Positions 1 to 4,940 of a stretch of 7,078 nucleotides of DNA are shown here, one piece after another. The translations under genes and the position numbers were made by a program. The notes under the pieces are model-generated. The model had not been told where the DNA came from, did no database searches, and saw only the letters and a program-made list of their open reading frames with translations. Source of the DNA: an uncultured Bacteroidota bacterium (GTDB lineage: Bacteria; Bacteroidota; Bacteroidia; Chitinophagales; Chitinophagaceae); contig CAIWHI010000699.1 of NCBI GenBank assembly GCA_903912435.1, forward strand, positions 1 to 7,078, written 5' to 3'. The stretch's first letter is position 1; the number at the start of each line of letters is the position of its first letter.

Positions 1-2780
1 CAGCTTATACTGCCACCAATGTTACTTCGGTTCCGGCATTATCTGTTATCAATGTTACTCCAACTACTACAAGCTGCCCAGGTGCAGTACAAACATTCAC
101 AGTGACGGTAAATCCAACACCTGATGTTGCACCAGTACTAAGCCAGACAAAATGTAATGGTTTCCCAACAGATACAGTTACCTTCAGTAGTTCGGTAGAC
201 GGTGCTTCTTACACCTGGAACAATGACAATACAAGTATCGGTTTGGCAAATAGTGGTACAGGTAATATTTATCCTGTAACTACAACTAACACAACAACAA
301 ATCCTATAGCAGGTGCTGTTACTGTGGTACCATCTGCCAATGGTTGTTTCGGTCCTTCACAGACCTTCTCTGTCACAGTTAATCCTACACCATTGTTAAG
401 TGGTGGCAGGCAGTATACAATTTGCGATAGCACACCTTTCCATTATGTATTGGCAAGTGCCACAACAGGTACTGTATTTAGTTGGACACGTGCTACAGTA
501 GCAGGTATTTCAAATCCCACTGGTTCAGGTGCAGATACAATTAACGAAGTATTGAATAACACAACAAATGATACTCAGGTTGTGGTGTACGTTAATACTC
601 TAATCGCTAATACTTGTACCAATTTTGAAAATGTAAGGGTAACTGTTAATCCTACTCCAGTATTAAGTAGCCTTTTAGCTACTGGTAGCATTTGCGATAG
701 CACAGAATTTACCTACCTTCCTGCCAGTACAACTAACCCAACTCCTACATTTACCTGGAACCGTAACTTTGTTGCTGGTTTAACAAATGCTAGTGCAAGC
801 GGTTCTGGTTCGGTAGATGAATACCTGCACGATACTGCTTTAAGTCCTGTTGTAGTTACTTATGATTATACCTTGACTTTGCCTGGTGGTTGTTCCAATA
901 CCCAGAGTTTCTCATTTACAGTTAACCCAACTCCTAAGCTGAGTAGCAACCTTACTCCTGCAGCAGTTTGTGACAGTAGTCTTTTCCATTATATAGCTAC
1001 AACCGGAACACCTGGTGCTTCTATCACATGGAGCAGGGATGTAATTTCTGGTATTGCTAATGCCGCTTCAAATGGTGTTGATAGCGTAAATGAATATTTG
1101 GATAATACTACCACATCACCGGTAACTGTTACCTATATTGATACTTTAAGTATAGGTGGTTGCTGGAATACACAAGCAGTAACTGTAGCTGTAAATCCAT
1201 CAGCAAGGTTAACCAGCTTTACCGAAATTCCAGCTATTTGTGATAGTACTTTCGTTCATTATGGCCCAACAGCTAATGTAAGCGGTACAACATTTACATG
1301 GAGTAGGCCTTCAGTTCCAGGTATTGTAGGTAGTAGTTCAGGTGTTGATTCAGTAAATGAAATACTGATTAATCACGCAGATACTCAAATAGTGGTTACT
1401 TATGTGGATACACTTAATGTATTTGGTTGTAAGAGTACAGAAAAGGTTAAGGTTACTGTGAATCCAAATCCAAAATTATCTAGTACACTTACTGCAGCAG
1501 CTATTTGCGATAGTGCTTCATTCAATTATACACCAACAAGTAATACTCCCGGCGCTACATTTATCTGGAATCGTGCGTATGTACCCGGTATAGCACTTCC
1601 AGCAGCAAATGGTACCGGTAATCCTACCGAGGAGTTAATCAATACTACTTACTTCAATGTTACAGATACTTACCAATATACCATAAAGGCTTATGGTTGT
1701 AGCAATAACCAGAATGTAACTGTTGTAGTTCATCCAACTCCTACTTTATCTTCGTCACTTACATCTACAATATGTAGTGGTGTTCAATTCAATTATACCC
1801 CTACCAGCTTTACTCCTGCTGTAACCTATACATGGTCGCGTGTAGGTGTTAGTGGTATTGGTCCTCTTACCAACACAGGTTCAGGTAATGTAAGCGAAAC
1901 ATTGATTGATTCTACAATTAATCCGATTACTACAACTTACTACTTCACACTGAATGTAAGTGGCTGTAAGCATTACGAAAACATGGCATTGACTGTTAAT
2001 CCAAACCCAACTGCCGGTTTGATTGGTATTATGCCTCCACATGATTTGTGTTCAGGTACTTTCTTCCAGAATTTCGGTGCAGCATCTGCTCCTGCTAATG
2101 GTGCTAAATATACATGGAGTGCAACTAATGCCTATATCTGGTCTGAAAGTGATAACAAACAGAATTGCCTTGTTAGTTTCAGCAATCCTGGCACAGCAGT
2201 AATAACACTAAATACTACTGCTAACAATACAAGTTGCCGCAATACTACAAGCTATACAGTGAATGTAGGTAGCAGCGTATCAGACAAGCCAGTTGTTATT
2301 TACTATAACAAGCAATTTATCTGTTTACAAACAAATGAAGACCATTACCAGTGGGGTTATGATGATTTAAATAGTCTTGACAGCACTTTGATTCCAGGTG
2401 AAATCAATCCTAACTATTTCAACGACCAGCCTGATTTCAACCATTTGAGCTATTGGGTAATGACAAATCACAATGGTTGTTTCCAGAAGACTTATTTTAA
2501 TGTTCCATTGGGTGTTACCAATGTTAACGAAGGAAACGGTGTGAATTTGAAACTTTACCCTAACCCTGCTACCGACTATATCAATATAGAAATTAATTCG
2601 GCTATCACAGGCAATATACAGTTGAATGTAATGAACATGGTAGGCCAGAGAATTACAACTGTTGAAATGAGTAATCACAGTGCTAATATTGATGTTACCT
2701 CATTACCAGCGGGTGTTTATTTAGTGGATTGCATACAGAATGGTGTAAAAATTGCTAATTCTAAGTTCGTTAAAAATTAA
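1..2780 (+). CDS. T9SS-exported PKD-like repeat surface protein, 5'-truncated by the window edge
   Basis: The reading frame is open from base 3 to the TAA at 2778-2780, giving about 925 visible residues. The true start lies upstream. A GTG at 102 is not a credible start because repeat sequence continues in frame before it and no signal peptide follows it. Seven complete PKD-like repeats of 89-92 residues follow one another, each closing with a V-N-P-x-P linker. A divergent eighth unit (1998-2273), a shortened module (2280-2519) and a C-terminal type A sorting domain (2547-2777) come next. The protein is very rich in Thr, Asn and Ser and has no visible catalytic motif. Known for the family: such proteins cross the inner membrane by Sec and the outer membrane by T9SS, and many act as adhesins or matrix proteins. 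The adhesin role here is inference. The OmpA-family gene starts 24 bp downstream with no terminator between, so co-transcription is likely. Confidence 0.9.
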   Translation, partial: AYTATNVTSVPALSVINVTPTTTSCPGAVQTFTVTVNPTPDVAPVLSQTKCNGFPTDTVTFSSSVDGASYTWNNDNTSIGLANSGTGNIYPVTTTNTTTNPIAGAVTVVPSANGCFGPSQTFSVTVNPTPLLSGGRQYTICDSTPFHYVLASATTGTVFSWTRATVAGISNPTGSGADTINEVLNNTTNDTQVVVYVNTLIANTCTNFENVRVTVNPTPVLSSLLATGSICDSTEFTYLPASTTNPTPTFTWNRNFVAGLTNASASGSGSVDEYLHDTALSPVVVTYDYTLTLPGGCSNTQSFSFTVNPTPKLSSNLTPAAVCDSSLFHYIATTGTPGASITWSRDVISGIANAASNGVDSVNEYLDNTTTSPVTVTYIDTLSIGGCWNTQAVTVAVNPSARLTSFTEIPAICDSTFVHYGPTANVSGTTFTWSRPSVPGIVGSSSGVDSVNEILINHADTQIVVTYVDTLNVFGCKSTEKVKVTVNPNPKLSSTLTAAAICDSASFNYTPTSNTPGATFIWNRAYVPGIALPAANGTGNPTEELINTTYFNVTDTYQYTIKAYGCSNNQNVTVVVHPTPTLSSSLTSTICSGVQFNYTPTSFTPAVTYTWSRVGVSGIGPLTNTGSGNVSETLIDSTINPITTTYYFTLNVSGCKHYENMALTVNPNPTAGLIGIMPPHDLCSGTFFQNFGAASAPANGAKYTWSATNAYIWSESDNKQNCLVSFSNPGTAVITLNTTANNTSCRNTTSYTVNVGSSVSDKPVVIYYNKQFICLQTNEDHYQWGYDDLNSLDSTLIPGEINPNYFNDQPDFNHLSYWVMTNHNGCFQKTYFNVPLGVTNVNEGNGVNLKLYPNPATDYINIEINSAITGNIQLNVMNMVGQRITTVEMSNHSANIDVTSLPAGVYLVDCIQNGVKIANSKFVKN
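111..1997 (+). repeat. Seven tandem PKD-like repeats, about 270 bp each
   Basis: The linker N-P-T-P or a variant (NPSA, NPNP, HPTP) recurs at 111, 381, 648, 924, 1194, 1461, 1731 and 1998. This gives units of 270, 267, 276, 270, 267, 270 and 267 bp, all in frame. Units 2-7 (381-1997) form one close family: an I-C-D-S-like opening (ICSG in the last), then an F/T-x-W-x-R strand, V-x-G-I, an N/D-E or S-E turn before E-x-L, and an x-G-C motif before the closing linker. Unit 1 (111-380) and the fragment at the left edge are a second subtype lacking ICDS and the W-x-R arginine. Each unit has exactly two cysteines, 63-66 residues apart. The DNA is diverged between units, but short exact matches remain, such as 15 bp shared by 420-434 and 690-704, exactly 270 bp apart. 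Confidence 0.9.
1998..2273 (+). other. Divergent eighth PKD-like unit
   Basis: This stretch follows the last regular linker and keeps the framework of the preceding repeats: a cysteine near its start (codon 2049, context L-C-S-G), a Y-T-W strand, and a second cysteine (codon 2235) before a T-V-N-V close. It lacks the W-x-R arginine and the V-x-G-I motif. It reads more like a classical PKD fold, with a segment resembling the usual P-G-x-x-x-I-x-L strand. It probably caps the repeat stalk. Confidence 0.6.
2280..2519 (+). other. Shortened pre-C-terminal module with Q-W-G-Y motif
   Basis: About 80 residues lie between the repeat array and the sorting tail. They contain Y-Q-W-G-Y-D-D, I-P-G-E-I-N, and Y-W-V then N-G-C-F. 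The two cysteines (codons 2322 and 2478) are 52 residues apart, so the two-cysteine pattern continues in a shorter unit. From memory, similar modules with a W-G-Y-D-D core sit just before the sorting tail in other Chitinophagaceae surface proteins. I do not know a function for it. Confidence 0.5.
2547..2777 (+). other. Type A T9SS C-terminal sorting domain (Por secretion tail)
   Basis: The last 77 residues begin L-K-L-Y-P-N-P-A-T-D, the hallmark opening of the type A sorting domain (TIGR04183 family). Then come the N-x-x-G-Q-R-type strand (V-M-N-M-V-G-Q-R), the L-P-A-G-V-Y-L-V strand, and a Lys-containing final strand ending K-F-V-K-N. Known role: the folded domain is recognised by the T9SS translocon and normally removed by the PorU sortase, with attachment of the mature protein to the cell surface. 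One cysteine lies in V-D-C-I-Q-N-G, unpaired within the domain. Confidence 0.93.
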
Positions 2781-2804
2781 TAATCAAAGTTTAAGTATCA
2801 GTAT

Positions 2805-4796
2805 ATGAAAAGAATATTTAGTTTGTTAATATCAACGGGTGTATGTCTTTCAGCAATAGCCCAGCAGTCATCAATGCCTTCTATAAGTGATACCGCAAAA
2901 CCAAAGAAATCCTTTGCTGGTGACAGCCTTTTGGGCAGGTGGGTAATTGATATCAACCTTCATGGCGGTGCATTGACACAGGATATTACCACGGCTCCAA
3001 CAAGTGGTAATTATTTAAGCGGGCTTAATTTAAATACAGGTGGTAGTTTGAAATTCGACAATGGTATGGCCTATGGTTTCGATGGTCAGCTTGGTTTCTT
3101 CTTTGGTAAAAAACGTCATTTCGGTTTAGGAACAGGTTTTATGTACCAAATGGAAACCGGAGATTTGAAAATAGATAATTACCATGTTGAATACCAGTCT
3201 AAAGATAAGAATGGAGATATTTACAGGCAATTAGTTACTGCTAATGGAGGTGTTACTGAACACCTGCAAACTACCAATATGAGCATTCCATTAGTATTGA
3301 AATACAAAAAGAGGTTTGGTAAGGTAGTAGGCTTTACCGGTGATGTCGGTGTATTATTCAACCTAAAGATGAGCAACGAATACAATACCAATGCTAATTT
3401 CGATTACGAAGCAATCTATCGTTATGAGAAAAATGCTCAGGGTAATTATGTTGCTGTTTATGATAATAATGCTACCCCTGCTACAGTAGGTGATATTCTT
3501 TATACTAAAGCTGAATATACCAGCAAGAATCCAGGCCTGAATGTGAATACATATTTCAATTCTACACTGCCTTCTAAAGGTTATTATACAGGTTTAGGTA
3601 TTACACCAACAAACAAAACCGGTACAGTATCTTATGCTACTGGTTCTGTGGCTTTCATTATACGTCCTGCACTTAATTTCTTTTTATCTGATAATGTAGC
3701 ACTGAATTTAGGCGTATACTTTATGTACCAACCTAATACAAATACTGTATCTGATGGTTATACATTGACTAATAAAGTAGGAGAATACAATTCATTGTTG
3801 CATACAGTTAGTTCTTCTACTAACCAGTCTTATGGTGCTAACATTGGTGTTCGTTTCTTCTTAGGTTCTAAACACAAACCAGAAATTCCTCAATTGCCAA
3901 TTACTGATGATGCTACAAATCCTTCTTATTGCGGTTTGTGTGATGGTGCTATTACCTTCCATAACCTGATACCAGGTCAGGTAGGTATGGTTAACTATTT
4001 GTATAATGGTACAGCCACTCAATCACGTATGGATACGGTTAGTCCATTCGGAACCTTAAGGTTATCTAATCTTTGTGCTGGTGAATATGCGAATATCCTG
4101 CTTACTATGAATGGTGAAACCAGGTTTGCTCCAACAGTTAATCTTGTTAACCCACAAATCAGGAATTACTCTGAAAGCTATACTAATCCTACTGAAGCTG
4201 GTAAATCAGATGGTTCTATGACTATCCATGGTTTGAAGGAAGGCCTTAAGGCTAGCGTAAAATATAATTATAAGGGTGCATCAAAAACTGTAAATAATAC
4301 TGTTGGTACTGATGGTACTGTTTCAGTTTCAGGTTTAAGTGCAGGTACTTACAGCTCTATCTCTGTTACTATCAACAGTTGTACTGCTAATGTTAAGGAT
4401 ATGACTCTTACCGACCCTATAATTGCAGCACCAGTTGAAGCAAAGGTTCCAGAAATTACTACTCCAATCTTGTTTGAAACTAACAGAACAGTAATTATGA
4501 AATCTTCATACGTTGTTCTTGAAGCGGCTAAGAAGAAAATGGATGCTGATAAGGCAGGTGAAATTATTGTAGATGGTTATACCGATATTACCGGTAAGGC
4601 TTCATACAACAAGGTATTATCTCTAAAACGTGCTAAGGCAGTTAAGGATAAATTGATCGAAATGGGTATTGATCCTAAGAGAATTAAGGTAGTAGGCCAC
4701 GGTAGTAAGAACCCAACAGGTGATAATACCACACCAGAAGGAAGGCTTGAAAACAGGCGTGCAGTAATGCACCTGAATGTAGGTGACCTTAAATAA
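2805..4796 (+). CDS. OmpA-family outer-membrane protein: beta-barrel, two SprB-like modules, OmpA domain
   Basis: A complete gene of 663 codons starting at ATG 2805. The start is supported by the signal peptide directly after it (M-K-R, hydrophobic core, cleavage expected after A-I-A at residue 19, before Q-Q). Residues about 44-354 alternate hydrophobic and polar strands, with many G-x-G-F/Y patches, and end in N-I-G-V-R-F-F-L-G, as expected for an outer-membrane beta-barrel. Residues about 371-450 and 451-538 are two related SprB-like modules. Residues about 550-660 are an OmpA C-terminal domain: I-L-F-E-T-N, G-Y-T-D-I-T-G, the L-S-x-x-R-A strand, G-x-G-S-x-x-P, and G-R-L-E-N-R-R at 646-652. 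Asp594 and Arg609, 15 residues apart, match the pair that binds diaminopimelate in OmpA domains. Predicted role: an outer-membrane protein tethered to peptidoglycan. Its position 24 bp after the surface-protein gene and its own terminator suggest it ends an operon and may help anchor or assemble the upstream product (inference). No Shine-Dalgarno is seen, as usual in this phylum. Confidence 0.92.
   Translation: MKRIFSLLISTGVCLSAIAQQSSMPSISDTAKPKKSFAGDSLLGRWVIDINLHGGALTQDITTAPTSGNYLSGLNLNTGGSLKFDNGMAYGFDGQLGFFFGKKRHFGLGTGFMYQMETGDLKIDNYHVEYQSKDKNGDIYRQLVTANGGVTEHLQTTNMSIPLVLKYKKRFGKVVGFTGDVGVLFNLKMSNEYNTNANFDYEAIYRYEKNAQGNYVAVYDNNATPATVGDILYTKAEYTSKNPGLNVNTYFNSTLPSKGYYTGLGITPTNKTGTVSYATGSVAFIIRPALNFFLSDNVALNLGVYFMYQPNTNTVSDGYTLTNKVGEYNSLLHTVSSSTNQSYGANIGVRFFLGSKHKPEIPQLPITDDATNPSYCGLCDGAITFHNLIPGQVGMVNYLYNGTATQSRMDTVSPFGTLRLSNLCAGEYANILLTMNGETRFAPTVNLVNPQIRNYSESYTNPTEAGKSDGSMTIHGLKEGLKASVKYNYKGASKTVNNTVGTDGTVSVSGLSAGTYSSISVTINSCTANVKDMTLTDPIIAAPVEAKVPEITTPILFETNRTVIMKSSYVVLEAAKKKMDADKAGEIIVDGYTDITGKASYNKVLSLKRAKAVKDKLIEMGIDPKRIKVVGHGSKNPTGDNTTPEGRLENRRAVMHLNVGDLK
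3915..4418 (+). repeat. Two SprB-like modules inside the OmpA-family protein
   Basis: Residues about 371-450 and 451-538 share one plan: N-P at the start, a D-G-x-I/M-T strand (C-D-G-A-I-T at 379-383; S-D-G-S-M-T), a Y-N-Y/Y-L-Y-N strand, an L-S-x-L-x-A-G-x-Y turn (L-S-N-L-C-A-G-E-Y; V-S-G-L-S-A-G-T-Y), an I-x-x-T-x strand and a closing N-P or D-P. This matches the known SprB-repeat pattern of C-x-G, D-G, L-x-A-G-x-Y-x-V-x-V-T-D and E-P only loosely. The first module has Cys376, Cys379 and Cys424. The second has only one Cys near its end, at codon 4380. Assignment to the SprB family is inference from the pattern. Confidence 0.6.
4440..4790 (+). other. OmpA C-terminal peptidoglycan-binding domain
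   Basis: The domain runs from about residue 550 to the end. It contains I-L-F-E-T-N (555-560), a helix of Leu/Ala/Lys residues, D-G-Y-T-D-I-T-G with Asp594, L-S-L-K-R-A with Arg609, G-I-D-P-K-R-I, G-H-G-S-K-N-P and G-R-L-E-N-R-R. The Asp-to-Arg spacing of 15 equals that of characterised OmpA domains. The usual G-H-T-D histidine is a tyrosine here, a tolerated change. The peptidoglycan-binding residues look intact. Confidence 0.93.
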
Positions 4797-4810
4797 TATA
4801 ATTTGAGTTT

Positions 4811-4850
4811 CTAAAAAAGGGGCAATCTTAATTGATTGCCCCTTTTTTAG
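4811..4850 (+). terminator. Rho-independent terminator, probably bidirectional
   Basis: A perfect 17-bp inverted repeat: CTAAAAAAGGGGCAATC (4811-4827), a six-base loop TTAATT, and its exact complement at 4834-4850. The stem has a GGGGC/GCCCC core, and a run of six T closes the right arm. The matching run of six A on the left arm means the same hairpin also has a U-tract when read on the minus strand. It starts 14 bp after the OmpA-family stop codon, so it ends the transcript of the first two genes. Confidence 0.9.
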
Positions 4851-4893
4851 TTTAGTATCAGATGGATTTTTCTGTTTAAGTGCTGAAATTTCT

Positions 4894-4923
4894 TTTGGAA
4901 TTTACAAACAATTCGTATTTTTA
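4894..4923 (+). promoter_or_regulatory. Candidate Bacteroidota housekeeping promoter for the third gene
   Basis: TTTG at 4894-4897 is followed after 18 bp by TATTTTTA at 4916-4923, which matches TAnnTTTG at all fixed positions but the last. The known Bacteroidota/Flavobacterium consensus is a TTG-type -33 box and TAnnTTTG at -7 with about 17-23 bp between. The predicted transcript would start only about 10 bases before the TTG start codon at 4941. The region is AT-rich, so a chance match is possible. Confidence 0.4.
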
Positions 4924-4940
4924 TATACAAAAACTACCTA

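Noticed and set aside
102..104. GTG as start codon of the first gene
   Set aside because: Repeat-type protein sequence continues in frame upstream to the window edge, and no signal peptide follows the GTG.
111..1997. Regular repeats considered as a CRISPR or non-coding array
   Set aside because: The period is about 270 bp, always a multiple of three, and conservation follows the protein frame, so it is a coding domain array.
2367..2678. Open frame of 103 codons on the minus strand
   Set aside because: It lies wholly opposite the pre-terminal module and sorting tail of the surface-protein gene, has no recognisable domain, and is explained as a shadow of the real frame.
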